Below, piece by piece: positions 53,806 through 63,697 of a stretch of DNA of 64,000 bases. Within the stretch, counting starts at the first letter, position 1, and each line of letters starts with the position of its first letter. Under the pieces are notes generated by a model. The model worked only from the letters and a program-made list of their open reading frames with translations, was not told where the DNA came from and searched no databases. The DNA comes from Lewinellaceae bacterium (GTDB lineage: Bacteria > Bacteroidota > Bacteroidia > Chitinophagales > Saprospiraceae). The stretch is from contig JACJYO010000001.1 of assembly GCA_020636075.1 (NCBI GenBank), positions 124,001 to 188,000 on the forward strand. Direction: 5' to 3'. A program made the translations under genes and the position numbers.

Positions 53806-53845
53806 AACGTGGCCTGTACCGCAAATTTGCGATACAGGCCACGTT
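53806..53845. terminator. Hairpin between rpoD and the convergent lipoprotein gene
   Basis: AACGTGGCCTGTA (53806-53818) pairs with TACAGGCCACGTT (53833-53845), and a GCAAATTTGC palindrome lies in the loop. The T tract on the right is weak (GATTTTG), so termination strength is uncertain. The stem is long and lies between convergent genes. Confidence 0.7.
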
Positions 53846-53875
53846 GATTTTGGGTGGGTAATGGCCCCTCCCGCC

Positions 53876-54301
53876 TTATTGTTTGATGAATTTTATTGTG
53901 CGCGATTGGGCGAACACATTGACCGGATCGTCCATGATTATCTCCAAACTTATAACATCGGGCGAATATTCTACAATAGTCCAGAGTCCTTGCAGATAAA
54001 CCACAGGCGAGACCGGCTTGGCTACCGTGATATCAAAAATGGTGCTGACACTATTGTCCCATTTCCCTTCCTGAGGGATACCATTTGGAGCAATGATCGA
54101 AATGGTATTGTCGGCATTAAACTCAAACAGGTATCCATTGAAAAGCGCCGTGCTGTCGGCCAAATCTTTGTCAAGGGACCCAACTTCAAACTTTGAAACT
54201 ACCCATTGGTCTGCATTTTCAGGTTGATCATCATTCGATTTTCCACAACTGAGGACAAATACCAGGCAAAGTAAAAGAGCGGGGATAAGCGGTTTTTGCA
54301 T
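53876..54301 (-). CDS. Small lipoprotein of unknown function
   Basis: 141 residues: signal peptide ending in a Cys near residue 19 (FVLSCGKS), then a small beta-rich domain (WVVSKFEVGS, YLFEFNADNTISII, GKWDN) with lipocalin-like character common among Bacteroidota lipoproteins. The ATG at 54301 is used because it starts the signal peptide. No catalytic motif is seen. Confidence 0.7.
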   Translation of the reverse strand: MQKPLIPALLLCLVFVLSCGKSNDDQPENADQWVVSKFEVGSLDKDLADSTALFNGYLFEFNADNTISIIAPNGIPQEGKWDNSVSTIFDITVAKPVSPVVYLQGLWTIVEYSPDVISLEIIMDDPVNVFAQSRTIKFIKQ

Positions 54302-54345
54302 AACATTAGAATTAAAAGGTGAGTAAATGTACATGGAACTGTGCT

Positions 54346-55026
54346 TTAATCGATTATCTGGTGAAAACGTTCAACATCATTGTCAATTTTACTAACCATG
54401 GCTGAGCAAGCAGCCAGATATCCACGCTGCGCAGCTTCAATCTTACCCTGTTCTCCGGCAATTTCCTGGCTCAGGGAATCTACCTGTTGGGTAGCCGCTT
54501 CAATTTCCTTTTTAAGTTGCTCAATTTGCTGGATTTTGGTTTCGTGCTCCTGCTGCAACTTTTGGATCAGATCTTTTCGGCCGGCAATTTCAGCTTCTGA
54601 TTTCTTTTGAACGGCAGATTCAAAGTTTGCCTTGTCCTGGAGAATTGTTTCCTTGTATTTCCCCGCCGATTCAATGAGAATTTGTTTGCTCAGCCCCTGG
54701 ATTTTCAAGGAAGCAAATACGGCTTTCATCCGGGCGTCTTCGTTGGCAATATGCGCTTCCAACGTATCCATTGTCTTCCAAAATTCAAAATAATCAGGTC
54801 CCGGAAGATTCGCCTGTTCGAACAGGCGTTCAAAGTGCTTTTCAAATTTGGAAAGGTCCGCATCAGACATTGGCGCCGGCTCCGGCGCTGCTTTAGGTTT
54901 GCTTGCGTTTTTTTCGCTAGCCGGTTGTTCTTGTTCAGCCGTTTTTTCCTGTACCTGTTTGGCAGGAGGATTTTCCTCATCGAGTATTACAAAAAGGCTA
55001 ATCGCCTTGCGAAAAAAACTGGACAT
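54346..55026 (-). CDS. Coiled-coil protein of unknown function
   Basis: 226 residues. A short hydrophobic start (FFRKAISLFVIL), a Pro/Ala/Glu/Lys-rich linker (about 18-55), a helical region (about 58-125) and a long coiled coil (about 125-205, QKLQQEHETKIQQIEQLKKEIEAATQQ). The layout recalls PspA/Vps-like or TelA-neighbour proteins and is similar in style to the membrane-anchored coiled-coil protein at 22989-24023, but I cannot show homology. It lies 54 bases downstream of pyrG on the same strand. Confidence 0.55.
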   Translation of the reverse strand: MSSFFRKAISLFVILDEENPPAKQVQEKTAEQEQPASEKNASKPKAAPEPAPMSDADLSKFEKHFERLFEQANLPGPDYFEFWKTMDTLEAHIANEDARMKAVFASLKIQGLSKQILIESAGKYKETILQDKANFESAVQKKSEAEIAGRKDLIQKLQQEHETKIQQIEQLKKEIEAATQQVDSLSQEIAGEQGKIEAAQRGYLAACSAMVSKIDNDVERFHQIID

Positions 55027-55080
55027 ATAATGCGTGTCAATTAGGCTGCTTGAATAAATACTGGCACTAAGATACCGGAA

Positions 55081-56682
55081 CTATCCGATACAGGCGCGCA
55101 CAAATTCCACGAAAAGCGGGTGTGGTTTTTCTACCGTACTTTTTAATTCCGGGTGAAATTGCACGCCCACAAACCACTTGTGCGCCTGCAGTTCCATGAT
55201 CTCGACCAAATTTGATTCCGGGTTTACACCGGACGGGAGCATCCCGGCTTCGGTAAATTTTTCCAGATATTGATTATTAAACTCCCACCGATGGCGGTGC
55301 CGTTCTTCAATATGTGTGCGGTGATAGGCAGCATAAGCTTTTGTCTTTTTTTGAATGGTACAGGGATATTTACCCAAACGCATGGTACCACCTTTTTTGG
55401 TGACTTTCTGTTGTTCTGCCATCAAGTCTATGACTGGATGAGCTGTTTTTTGATCGACTTCAGTAGAGGCAGCTCCCGCCAAACCCAACACATTCCGCGC
55501 AAATTCAACACAGGCCGTTTGCATGCCCAGGCAGATGCCGAAAAACGGTATATCATTTTCACGAGCATATCGGATGGCCAGCAATTTGCCCTCAATACCG
55601 CGTTCGCCAAATCCGGGCGCCACTAATATTCCATGCAAGGACTCCAGCGCTTTGCTTACATCCGTATAGTTCCCTTCGAGATCTTCCGCATGAACCGGCA
55701 CCACTTTCACCTTGCATTCATTGACAGCACCTGCATGTACAAATGCTTCGTAAATTGACTTGTAGGCATCGGGTAATTCGTTGTATTTCCCAATAAGGCC
55801 GACGGATATTTCATGAAGCGGGTTTTTCAACTTGCCTAAAAATGTCTTCCAGGAATTCAGATTGGGTTCCCGGCGGTCGCTGAGGTGGAGTTTGGATATC
55901 ACTACCGCATCCAGCCGTTCTTTCAGGAGTAACAGCGGCACATCATAAATACTGTCGGCGTCTAATGCCTCAATAACCGATGACATTTCCACATTGCAAA
56001 ACAAGGCCAGTTTGCGCCGGATATCAGCGCCCAGATGGTGTTCTGTTCGACAAGCAAGAATATCCGGTTGCACGCCTAAACTGAGCAGTTCTTTAACGGA
56101 GTGCTGCGTGGGTTTTGTTTTGAGTTCTTTAGCCGCCCGCAGGTAAGGGACAAGGGTAAGATGGATGACCATGCAATTGTCGCGCCCTAGTTCCCAACGC
56201 AGTTGCCGCACCGATTCGACATAAGGCAACGACTCAATATCCCCAACCGTACCGCCTAATTCTGTAATGACAATTTCGTACTTTCCGGTTTGTCCCAGGA
56301 GCAACATCCGCCGTTTTATTTCATCGGTAATGTGCGGGATTACCTGAACCGTTTTGCCTAGATAGTCCCCAGCACGCTCCTTGTTGATAACCGTTTGGTA
56401 AACTGCTCCTGTAGTTACGTTATTGGCTTTGGACATTGGGCTGTTCAGAAAGCGCTCGTAATGGCCAAGGTCGAGGTCTGTTTCAGCACCGTCATCGGTA
56501 ACGTAGCACTCCCCGTGTTCATAGGGATTTAAGGTGCCGGGATCGACATTGATGTAGGGATCAAATTTTTGTATAGTCACTGAAAATCCGCGTGCCTGGA
56601 GTAATTTGGCCAGTGAAGCACAAAGGATACCTTTTCCGAGCGAAGAGGTAACGCCGCCCGTAACAAAGATGTATTTCGTCAT
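55081..56682 (-). CDS. pyrG: CTP synthase
   Basis: 533-residue enzyme that aminates UTP to CTP. The synthetase domain opens [16 protein letters not shown] and includes [18 protein letters not shown] and [10 protein letters not shown]. The glutaminase domain (from about 290) has the nucleophile Cys in FGICLGMQ and the His-Glu pair in VQFHPELKS. Length is standard. A TACCTTTG box lies upstream on the minus strand at 56715-56708. Confidence 0.97.
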   Translation of the reverse strand: MTKYIFVTGGVTSSLGKGILCASLAKLLQARGFSVTIQKFDPYINVDPGTLNPYEHGECYVTDDGAETDLDLGHYERFLNSPMSKANNVTTGAVYQTVINKERAGDYLGKTVQVIPHITDEIKRRMLLLGQTGKYEIVITELGGTVGDIESLPYVESVRQLRWELGRDNCMVIHLTLVPYLRAAKELKTKPTQHSVKELLSLGVQPDILACRTEHHLGADIRRKLALFCNVEMSSVIEALDADSIYDVPLLLLKERLDAVVISKLHLSDRREPNLNSWKTFLGKLKNPLHEISVGLIGKYNELPDAYKSIYEAFVHAGAVNECKVKVVPVHAEDLEGNYTDVSKALESLHGILVAPGFGERGIEGKLLAIRYARENDIPFFGICLGMQTACVEFARNVLGLAGAASTEVDQKTAHPVIDLMAEQQKVTKKGGTMRLGKYPCTIQKKTKAYAAYHRTHIEERHRHRWEFNNQYLEKFTEAGMLPSGVNPESNLVEIMELQAHKWFVGVQFHPELKSTVEKPHPLFVEFVRACIG

Positions 56683-56793
56683 TGTAGGTTCGATTTGTTA
56701 CGGGATACAAAGGTAGGTACGCGCGCTTAGATGGTTGGCATGCTTGCCCGAGTTTTTATGAAAACAAGTTCACGACACGACTGTTTTACTGCC

Positions 56794-57534
56794 ATGCAAT
56801 CTGTCCGGTTTGAGGATTTAGGATGCCTTTCTTTTCAGGAGGCCTGGGATTTCCAGACACGCCTGCACCGCATGCTAATTGATAACAAGTTGAAAAACAA
56901 GCAACAACCTGCAGGATCATATACGCAAGATCATGCATTGTTGTTGGTTGAGCATCCGCATGTATATACTTTAGGAAAAAGCGGATCGCTGAAAAATTTG
57001 TTGCTCAACGAGCAGGAATTGAATGAACGGCAGATTGATTATTTTCCAATCAACCGTGGCGGTGACATTACTTATCACGGCCCGGGGCAGATAGTAGGTT
57101 ATCCGATTTTGGATTTGGAGTGCTTCTTTACCGATGTACATCGGTATGTGCGGAACATCGAAGAAGTTATTATTCGAACCCTGGCAGACTTTGACGTGGA
57201 GGCTATTCGAATTAAGGATTATACCGGAGTGTGGTGCCCACCGAAAAGCGCGACTTTTGCCACGGCGCAACCTGCTGATTTCTGGAACAAATACCGCAAA
57301 ATTTGCGCGATTGGTGTACACTTGAGCAGATGGGTAACGCTGCACGGATTTGCCCTGAATGTACACACCGACCTGGCCTATTTTAATTATATTGTGCCTT
57401 GCGGCATCGTCGATGCAGATAAAACGGTCAGTTCTTTAGAGGTTGAAATTGGGCGCCATGTGCCGATGGGAGATGTACAGCAAAAATTAAAAATGCATTT
57501 TTGCGATGTTTTTCAATGCAAACTATTTGAGTGA
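56794..57534 (+). CDS. lipB: Octanoyl-[ACP]:protein N-octanoyltransferase
   Basis: 246-residue LipB, which transfers octanoyl from ACP to lipoyl domains. Motifs: VEHPHVYTLGKSG, the octanoyl-binding RGGDITYHGPGQIVGYPI, KICAIGVHLSRWVTLHGFALNV with the catalytic Lys, and the nucleophile Cys in VPCGI. Two in-frame Met codons lie upstream (56731, 56758); 56794 is chosen because VRFEDLG is the usual N-terminus in the phylum. The next gene overlaps it by 4 bases. Confidence 0.93.
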   Translation: MQSVRFEDLGCLSFQEAWDFQTRLHRMLIDNKLKNKQQPAGSYTQDHALLLVEHPHVYTLGKSGSLKNLLLNEQELNERQIDYFPINRGGDITYHGPGQIVGYPILDLECFFTDVHRYVRNIEEVIIRTLADFDVEAIRIKDYTGVWCPPKSATFATAQPADFWNKYRKICAIGVHLSRWVTLHGFALNVHTDLAYFNYIVPCGIVDADKTVSSLEVEIGRHVPMGDVQQKLKMHFCDVFQCKLFE

Positions 57535-57944
57535 TGATCAAAGACATTCCGGTTTTAAAAGTAGAGAATCTGGCTGTCGCAATAGCGCCTCGCTTATCGC
57601 ATGAAACAGACCATGAACTTTTCTGGGATAGCTACCTGCTCAATTTAAAGGATAAAGCCATTTTTTCAGTGCTCGTAAACGCCAATGGCTATGGCATGCT
57701 GGATGGCGAGCAACGTCGGACCTCCACGCTGCGCTATTTTTGGGAAGAGATTGGGCCAATGCGTGCCGTAAAAATTGAACCAGTTCAAAAATCCGTACTG
57801 GGGCTGGCAAATGAATACTGGGTCAGCTTTTCCTTTAACAATTATTTGTACGACAAAAAATACGTATTTGTAGCGGGCAGCCTGGAGGAAATGCATTTTA
57901 CAGACATTCCGCTGATCAACCGGCGCGGTGTTTTGATACGGTAA
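57531..57944 (+). CDS. Conserved hypothetical protein downstream of lipB
   Basis: 137 residues, soluble, no recognised motif. The sequence mixes alpha and beta with segments such as DHELFWDSYLLNLKDKAI and VSFSFNNYLYDKKYVF. Its ATG overlaps the lipB stop (ATGATGA), so it is translationally coupled to lipB. A role in lipoylation or fatty-acid metabolism is conceivable from context only. Confidence 0.55.
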   Translation: MMIKDIPVLKVENLAVAIAPRLSHETDHELFWDSYLLNLKDKAIFSVLVNANGYGMLDGEQRRTSTLRYFWEEIGPMRAVKIEPVQKSVLGLANEYWVSFSFNNYLYDKKYVFVAGSLEEMHFTDIPLINRRGVLIR

Positions 57945-58006
57945 ACACCAAACCTTTGAGCCGATAGCGCACGCCGGCTACGTACATGCTTTTCAAAACC
58001 ATCATT

Positions 58007-58450
58007 ATGGCACTTTCGCTTTTTGAACGCAAAGTGGATCCAGTACGGCAGGCAGTGCCGTTTTTTGGAGCCGCACTTTTTATCATGTTGCTTACCCTGC
58101 TTTTTGACCAAACAGGTTGGTATGAAAAGGACCGGCTTTTCCCATGGTCTGTAGCCACCGCATTTCTATTGTTATTTGCCGTTTTCAATAGTCTGATGAG
58201 TCTTAATGCGGACAGTTTCATGCAATACTGGGGGCGCTCAATGTATAGTTTTATGGGTTTAGCGTTTGCCAATGGCCTGATTGCATGGCTGTTTTCAGGT
58301 CTTACTATTGGCCAGGCACAATCGTATCGGTGGATCTACATCGTGGTAACCATTGGATTTGTGGTGTTTTTGACGATGGTCAACCTGATGCGTAAAATCA
58401 TACAGTTTGCCGAGAAGGAAGAATGGAATCAGCCACGCAGACGGCGGTAA
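58007..58450 (+). CDS. Four-helix integral membrane protein of unknown function
   Basis: 147 residues from the ATG at 58007 (an alternative ATG at 57986 adds seven residues). Four hydrophobic helices at about residues 18-36, 47-66, 75-100 and 107-127, then a basic tail (NQPRRRR). I do not recognise the family. It lies between the lipB operon and msrB, all on the plus strand. Confidence 0.55.
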   Translation: MALSLFERKVDPVRQAVPFFGAALFIMLLTLLFDQTGWYEKDRLFPWSVATAFLLLFAVFNSLMSLNADSFMQYWGRSMYSFMGLAFANGLIAWLFSGLTIGQAQSYRWIYIVVTIGFVVFLTMVNLMRKIIQFAEKEEWNQPRRRR

Positions 58451-58499
58451 ATTCGGGAGATACTTCCGGAACAAATTGTATACGTCTAAAAACAAAAGC

Positions 58500-59039
58500 A
58501 TGAAGTACGTACTAATTTTCTTGAGCCTTTCTGCTTGTCAGTTCTCTTCGAAAAACGAAACCCCCGCCGTAGAGAGTCGCGTTTCAACGATGCTCGAATC
58601 ACCTGCGGACACCATCGTTCCGGCAAAATTTGACACTGAAAAACATCTGGTGCGCCTGTCAAAATCTGATGCAGAATGGAAACGATCATTGTCAGAAATG
58701 GAATACTACGTACTTCGCGAGGAAGGAACGGAGCGCGCCTTCACCGGTGATCTGTTGAAAAACCACGAAACCGGCACCTATACCTGTCGGGGCTGCGGAT
58801 TGCCATTGTTTGCTTCCGATACAAAATTCAACTCCGGTACCGGTTGGCCCTCCTTTTGGAAGTCGATCAACCCGGATTTTGTCGCTGAGGTCAAAGACAG
58901 TAGCTTTGGAATGATGCGAACAGAAGTGGAATGTGCCCGATGCGGTGGACACCTCGGGCATGTTTTTGACGACGGGCCTAAGCCTACGGGATTGCGGTAT
59001 TGTATAAATTCGGTGTCGTTAGACTTTGTGAAAGAATAG
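58500..59039 (+). CDS. msrB: Peptide-methionine (R)-S-oxide reductase MsrB, lipoprotein form
   Basis: 179 residues: a lipoprotein signal (LSLSAC, Cys13), a linker, and an MsrB domain (about 50-179). Zinc ligands Cys96/Cys99 (CRGCG) and Cys145/Cys148 ([12 protein letters not shown]) and the catalytic Cys168 in [11 protein letters not shown] are intact. It repairs oxidised methionine R-sulfoxide, here on the periplasmic side of an envelope membrane. The ATG at 58500 is chosen because it starts the signal peptide. Confidence 0.92.
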   Translation: MKYVLIFLSLSACQFSSKNETPAVESRVSTMLESPADTIVPAKFDTEKHLVRLSKSDAEWKRSLSEMEYYVLREEGTERAFTGDLLKNHETGTYTCRGCGLPLFASDTKFNSGTGWPSFWKSINPDFVAEVKDSSFGMMRTEVECARCGGHLGHVFDDGPKPTGLRYCINSVSLDFVKE

Positions 59040-59076
59040 CATTTAATACTACGCGTTGTGTTCCAAGGAAAAATAA

Positions 59077-59106
59077 AGGGGCGCACCAAACAGATGGTGC
59101 GCCCCT
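59077..59106. terminator. Bidirectional terminator between msrB and groL
   Basis: AGGGGCGCACCA (59077-59088) pairs with TGGTGCGCCCCT (59095-59106) around a 6-base loop. The genes on each side converge on it. Confidence 0.85.
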
Positions 59107-59139
59107 TCGTATTTCTAAAAAAATCGTCGGCAACAGAAA

Positions 59140-60789
59140 TTACATCATGTCCATGCCGCCCATGCCTGGGTGACCGTGTCCGCCGGCGCCATTCATGCCG
59201 GCTTTTGGTTCCGGCTTGTCGCTGATCACACATTCAGTCATCAAAACGAGACCGGCAATGGAACCTGCATTTTCAAGGGCTACCCGTGTAACTTTGGTCG
59301 GGTCGATGATACCGGCTTTTTTCAAATCCTGGTATTCATCTGTACGGGCATTGTAGCCAAAGGCGTCTTTATTTTCCAATACTTTATGGAAAACAATGGA
59401 GCCGTCGACTCCGGCGTTTTCAGCAATCACGCGAATCGGCGCTTCGAGCGATTTGCGCACAATACCGATTCCGATTTTTTCATCTTCGTTGACAGCCTTT
59501 GCTTTTTCCAGGCTGTGGATGGCACGAACCAGCGCAACACCGCCACCTGGCACAATACCTTCTTCAATGGCAGCGCGGGTAGCGTGCAAGGCATCATCTA
59601 CGCGATCTTTTTTCTCTTTCATTTCCACCTCCGTGGCAGCACCAACGTACAAAACTGCTACACCACCGGCCAGTTTGGCAAGGCGTTCCTGTAGTTTCTC
59701 CTTATCGTAGTCGCTTGTTGTCGTTTCAATTTGCTGTTTAATCTGGTTGATGCGAGCCTGGATAGCGTCGTCTTTTCCTTTGCCCCCAACGATGGTGGTA
59801 TTGTCTTTGTCGACTGTGACGCGCTCGCAAGAACCCAATTGGTTCAGTTCAACGTTTTCGAGCTTGTAGCCCTGTTCTTCACTGATCACGGTACCGCCGG
59901 TCAGGATAGCAATATCTTCAAGCATTGCTTTGCGGCGATCGCCAAAACCCGGCGCTTTGACAGCAATCACTTTCAGGCCGGCGCGCAGACGGTTGACCAC
60001 AAGGACCCCAAGCGCCTGGCTTTCTACGTCTTCAGCAATCATGAGCAGCGGGCGGCCGGTTTGCATGGTTTTTTCAAGTACCGGCACCAGATCCTGCATG
60101 TTGCTGATCTTTTTGTCGGTGATCAACAGGTACGGATTTTCGTACTCGGAGATCATTTTATCGGCATCGGTGATAAAGTAAGGGCTGAGGTAACCGCGGT
60201 CGAATTGCATACCAATAACCTCTTCAACATAGGTATCGGTGCCTTTGGCTTCTTCCACAGTGATCACGCCGTCTTTCGACACGCGCTTCATAGCATCGGC
60301 AATGAGTTTACCGATTGTATCATCGTTGTTGGCGGAAATGGCAGCTACTTGCTCGATTTTATTGAAATCGTCGCCAATTTCTTCGGTTTGTTTTTTCAGG
60401 GCATCCACAACCACCTTAACGGCTTTGTCAATGCCGCGTTTCAGATCCATCGGATTGGACCCGGCAGCCACGCTCTTGAGGCCGGCGGTAACCATAGCCT
60501 GTGCCAATACAGTGGCAGTTGTCGTGCCATCACCGGCAATATCAGCCGTTTTGCTGGCTACTTCCTTCACCATTTGGGCGCCCATGTTGGACACCGGGTC
60601 GGACAGTTCAATTTCCTTTGCAACGGTAACGCCGTCTTTTGTAATTGCCGGTGCACCAAAGGACTTCTGAATAACCACATTGCGGCCTTTTGGGCCCAGG
60701 GTAACTTTTACGGCATTCGATAGCGCGTCGATTCCTTCCTTGAGTTTCTCGCGCGCTTCGGTATCGAAGTTGATCTGTTTTACAGACAT
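59140..60789 (-). CDS. groL: Chaperonin GroEL
   Basis: 549-residue 60-kDa chaperonin. Nucleotide motifs [11 protein letters not shown] and [13 protein letters not shown], the apical domain ([34 protein letters not shown]) and GGGVALVRA are present, and the tail ends [19 protein letters not shown], the Gly-Met C-terminus of GroEL. The ATG at 60789 is used: codons upstream are leader. It follows groS by 61 bases. Confidence 0.97.
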   Translation of the reverse strand: MSVKQINFDTEAREKLKEGIDALSNAVKVTLGPKGRNVVIQKSFGAPAITKDGVTVAKEIELSDPVSNMGAQMVKEVASKTADIAGDGTTTATVLAQAMVTAGLKSVAAGSNPMDLKRGIDKAVKVVVDALKKQTEEIGDDFNKIEQVAAISANNDDTIGKLIADAMKRVSKDGVITVEEAKGTDTYVEEVIGMQFDRGYLSPYFITDADKMISEYENPYLLITDKKISNMQDLVPVLEKTMQTGRPLLMIAEDVESQALGVLVVNRLRAGLKVIAVKAPGFGDRRKAMLEDIAILTGGTVISEEQGYKLENVELNQLGSCERVTVDKDNTTIVGGKGKDDAIQARINQIKQQIETTTSDYDKEKLQERLAKLAGGVAVLYVGAATEVEMKEKKDRVDDALHATRAAIEEGIVPGGGVALVRAIHSLEKAKAVNEDEKIGIGIVRKSLEAPIRVIAENAGVDGSIVFHKVLENKDAFGYNARTDEYQDLKKAGIIDPTKVTRVALENAGSIAGLVLMTECVISDKPEPKAGMNGAGGHGHPGMGGMDMM

Positions 60790-60850
60790 ATTTCTCAGTT
60801 TTGAGTTTAAAAAAATAAATGGAATTGGGAAATAATGGATGGGAGTGGGG

Positions 60851-61114
60851 TTAAATGACGCAAAGAATATCTTCTTCACGCATGATCAAATAATCTTCGC
60901 CCTCATAATGGATCTCCTGGCCGGAATATTTGCCATAGAGCACCATATCTCCGACCTGCACGGTCATCAGGTTGCCATCTTTACCCGGGCCCACAGCGAT
61001 GACCTCGCCACGTTGAGGTTTCTCTTTGGCTGTATCCGGAATGATCAAGCCGCCCTTGGTCTTCTCGTCGGCAGGTGCCGGTTTAATAATCACACGGTCT
61101 GCGATTGGTTTCAT
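60851..61114 (-). CDS. groS: Co-chaperonin GroES
   Basis: 87-residue lid of the GroEL chamber. [12 protein letters not shown], the mobile loop [28 protein letters not shown] (whose Ile/Leu contact GroEL) and [13 protein letters not shown] are standard. It is slightly shorter than the usual 92-97 residues. It is first in the groS-groL operon and preceded by a candidate promoter and a palindromic motif. Confidence 0.96.
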   Translation of the reverse strand: MKPIADRVIIKPAPADEKTKGGLIIPDTAKEKPQRGEVIAVGPGKDGNLMTVQVGDMVLYGKYSGQEIHYEGEDYLIMREEDILCVI

Positions 61115-61137
61115 ACGTCTGACTTATTTTTATTTTG

Positions 61138-61170
61138 GTTAACAACGTTATAGCGAATAGTACAAAATTA
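61138..61170 (-). promoter_or_regulatory. groS leader: -7-like box and AACAACGTT motif
   Basis: On the minus strand, TAATTTTG lies at 61170-61163, and about 14 bases downstream a sequence reading GTTAAC-AAC-GTTAT on the plus strand (61138-61151) shares AACAACGTT with the mdh leader palindrome, at a similar distance from its own -7 box. A shared regulator is possible. A clear -33 element is not seen. Confidence 0.4.
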
Positions 61171-61350
61171 TATTCGGATGCCATGTGGGTATCAGACTTC
61201 GTGCCAAGCCACAATTACTGCCATTTTTGCAGCCAACCTTGCTATTTCACCGTCAGGCTGTCATTACCTGACAGTTCTGGCAGCGAACGCCGTTTTTGCC
61301 GAAACCAGACCATTTTCTAAAAATGCTTTCTGCTTTTTGGAAACACGCTG
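61171..61350. other. Non-coding spacer between groS and the PfkB kinase gene
   Basis: Central part of a 367-base gap between divergent genes. Short open frames here lack family features or codon bias, so I see no gene. Regulatory elements of groS (left) and of the kinase gene (right) flank it. Confidence 0.5.
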
Positions 61351-61379
61351 TTTGATCGGCTTAAATTGTAGTATTATTG
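61351..61379 (+). promoter_or_regulatory. Candidate promoter of the PfkB kinase gene
   Basis: TTTG at 61351-61354 and TATTATTG at 61372-61379, separated by 17 bases, resemble the TTTG / TAnnTTTG consensus with one mismatch in the -7 box. The kinase ATG is about 100 bases downstream. Confidence 0.45.
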
Positions 61380-61481
61380 CGCCCTGATTTTAAGATTACA
61401 TACCATTACCTATTGCAATACACGCATCCTGCTCAATAAACGCCATTTATCCACAATAACTTCAGCTGACCAACTTTTCGC

Positions 61482-62417
61482 ATGGGGAGACCGATAGACA
61501 TCATTTGTGCCGGTGAATTACTGGTAGATTTTGCCACTGCCGAATTTGCGCAAACGCCCGACGAAGCCACGCTGTTTCGGCGGATTCCGGGCGGCAGCCC
61601 TGCCAACCTGAGCATGAACATGGCCCGGTTGGGTGGTAAAGCCATGCTGGCAGCCACCGTAGGAAACGACGATATGGGCACGGTTTTGAAAAACTACGTG
61701 GCACGCCTGGGTGTCGATGTTTCCTGTGTCGCACAAGTGGACGAACCCACTACCCTCTTTCTCGAAATGCGTACGGCTCTTGGCAGCAGCCTGCAAACTT
61801 ACCGGACAGCAGATTACACCATGTCAATCCGCCAGTTCCCTTACAATCAATTTGAAAATATCTCACTATTTTATACCACGTGTTTTGCCCTGAGTAAAAA
61901 CCCGGCGCAACACGTTATTCTGGAGGCCGCAGAAAAGGCCCACCGCGCAGGTGTCCAGTTGAGTTTGGATGCCAATTTTTCAGAAAAAATTTGGCCGGAG
62001 CGCCGTGAAGCCCAGCGGGTTGTCGCCGAATACTGCCGGATGGGCGCTGTGCTAAAAATCAGCGATACGGATTGCTTCAGCCTGTATGGTGAAGACAAAT
62101 CAGCGCCGGAAGCCATTTTGGAACAATTCCTGAAAATGGGCGCCAGCGAGATTTGCTACACGCTGGGTGCAAACGGCTGTTGGGTAGCCGACTCCAAGAA
62201 CCAGCATTTTGTACCTGCCCGCCCGGTGGAAATGAAAGACCCCATCGGTGCCGGTGATGCTTTTTGGGCAGGATACCTGACAGCCTATCTAGACGGCAAA
62301 ACACTGGAAGAACGCGCGATGGCTGGCCGGAGGTTGGCAGAGGTGAAAATCAGTAACTTTGGCCCATTGGCCGACAAGATTGATCGGAACCTCCTCTACT
62401 CCGATATGCATGAATGA
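61482..62417 (+). CDS. PfkB-family carbohydrate kinase (fructokinase-like)
   Basis: 311-residue ribokinase-fold sugar kinase. Substrate-binding start CAGELLVDFA, the GGSPANLSMNMARLG signature, DANFSEKIWPE, and the anion hole with catalytic Asp in DPIGAGDAFWAGYL. Patterns are closest to fructokinases, but sugar specificity cannot be read. The next gene overlaps its last codons by 8 bases. Confidence 0.9.
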   Translation: MGRPIDIICAGELLVDFATAEFAQTPDEATLFRRIPGGSPANLSMNMARLGGKAMLAATVGNDDMGTVLKNYVARLGVDVSCVAQVDEPTTLFLEMRTALGSSLQTYRTADYTMSIRQFPYNQFENISLFYTTCFALSKNPAQHVILEAAEKAHRAGVQLSLDANFSEKIWPERREAQRVVAEYCRMGAVLKISDTDCFSLYGEDKSAPEAILEQFLKMGASEICYTLGANGCWVADSKNQHFVPARPVEMKDPIGAGDAFWAGYLTAYLDGKTLEERAMAGRRLAEVKISNFGPLADKIDRNLLYSDMHE

Positions 62418-62919
62418 TTCCTACCAGTTTAATGCTGTAATTGAAAAATTTAATTCCCGGCTCTGGACCTACCACTTCAAGGTGCCCGGTGTTATTGCTG
62501 CTGTTTTTAAGGAAAACAATGCCAGCCGTGTAGTTTGTACCCTCAATGGACAGGAGACTTTCCAGTGTGCCATAATGCCATGGAGCGACGGCATATTTTT
62601 CATAAACGTTAATAAAAAACTTCGGGACAAACTTGGCTTAAGCATTGGCAGTCCGGTGCAGGTGGATCTCCGGAAGGACGAAAGCCAATACGGGTTGCCA
62701 ATGCCGGAAGAACTTGACGAATTGCTCAAGCAAGATGAACCGGGCGATGATTTGTTCCAGGCACTCACGCCCGGAAAAAAGCGCACACTGTTGCACTTCA
62801 TCGGGTCGGTTAAAAACCCCGACTTGCGGATGCACCGTGCACTTTTAGTGGTTGAGCACCTCAAGGAAAACAATGGTAAGATCGATTTCGAATACCTGTA
62901 TGCCAACCTGAAGCCGTAG
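62410..62919 (+). CDS. DUF1905/YdeI-OmdA family protein
   Basis: 169 residues: an N-terminal DUF1905 beta-barrel (about 1-100, YQFNAVIEKF, WTYHFKVPG, KLRDKLGLSIGSPVQVDL) and a C-terminal helical YdeI/OmdA-like segment (about 115-165, ALTPGKKRTLLHFIGSVKNPDLRMHRA). Family proteins are sometimes annotated as bacteriocin-protection, but the mechanism is unknown. It starts inside the end of the PfkB gene, so the two are coupled. Confidence 0.85.
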   Translation: MNDSYQFNAVIEKFNSRLWTYHFKVPGVIAAVFKENNASRVVCTLNGQETFQCAIMPWSDGIFFINVNKKLRDKLGLSIGSPVQVDLRKDESQYGLPMPEELDELLKQDEPGDDLFQALTPGKKRTLLHFIGSVKNPDLRMHRALLVVEHLKENNGKIDFEYLYANLKP

Positions 62920-62929
62920 ATCAATCGGT

Positions 62930-63514
62930 TTAAAAAGCAGCCCGCTGTTGGCGCACCATTTCTTGTAAGTCCGGAAAAAACACCTTGAAATCAACTGAGA
63001 ATTGTTCGAGGTTGTCAAAAAAGTAAACCAGCAAGGCAGTGGAGTCGATTTTGCCTAGCAAACGGCGCTCAAATTGATGTAACACCCATTCCAGTCCTTC
63101 CCTGGTTTGATAACCGTGTAAAAACCGACCGGCCAGCATATGTGGTACCCGGCGCTGTAATTTTTCCGGCATTTCTTCCTTCTGATTTTCCAAATGGGTG
63201 TATGTCCAACTGGCAAATTCATCAAAGTCAACATCCGTTACGGCACTCCAGTATTTGCAAAGTAAATGGTCGTACAAAATGTCCATTATCGGCGGCGCAT
63301 ACCTGCCGGCAAATGGCCTGATACGTGCAACACTTTGATGCGTGGCAGCGTGATTGTCGGTAAAACTATCAATCGACCGGTGCAGCATAATGCCGCGCTG
63401 AACCGGCACGGGATATTCTTCCCAGGTTCGACCTTTTACAAAATCACCGATAAAATTGCCCAGTAACAAATCCGGGTCGGCGAATGAGAGAAAACAATGT
63501 GCGGTATGATTCAT
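62930..63514 (-). CDS. ACP phosphodiesterase-like protein (AcpH/DUF479)
   Basis: 194-residue HD-domain-like protein of the AcpH family, whose E. coli member removes the 4'-phosphopantetheine arm from acyl carrier protein. The characteristic N-terminus NHTAHCFLSFADPDLLLGNFIGDFVKG, then RGIMLHRSIDSFTDNH (metal-binding His/Asp) and DILYDHLLCKYW are present. The ATG at 63514 is chosen because this N-terminus matches the family; the open frame upstream does not. Confidence 0.85.
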   Translation of the reverse strand: MNHTAHCFLSFADPDLLLGNFIGDFVKGRTWEEYPVPVQRGIMLHRSIDSFTDNHAATHQSVARIRPFAGRYAPPIMDILYDHLLCKYWSAVTDVDFDEFASWTYTHLENQKEEMPEKLQRRVPHMLAGRFLHGYQTREGLEWVLHQFERRLLGKIDSTALLVYFFDNLEQFSVDFKVFFPDLQEMVRQQRAAF

Positions 63515-63697
63515 CCAGGCAACTTTCTTTTCAAATGCGAAACACAGGGAAAACAAATGCAGCGCAAATAGCACCTTGGGAAGGCTCAATTGATTGATTT
63601 GGTGTAAACGCTACACACAAACTTCTGAATTGTTCGCTTACCTTTGCGCCCGCTTTAGCCAAAGCTAGCGTTTTTTCGGGCAAAGTATTGTATCTGC

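Noticed and set aside
53777..54196. 139-residue open frame directly after rpoD
   Set aside because: It starts within the rpoD stop region, crosses a hairpin and lies antisense to a convincing lipoprotein gene.
59731..60723. 330-residue open frame antisense to groL
   Set aside because: The opposite strand encodes an unmistakable GroEL. Long antisense frames in groL are common because of its codon usage.
61135..61387. Short open frames between groS and the PfkB kinase
   Set aside because: Both available frames are rich in Cys/Ser/Phe without a start context or conserved motif, and the region holds promoter-like sequences.
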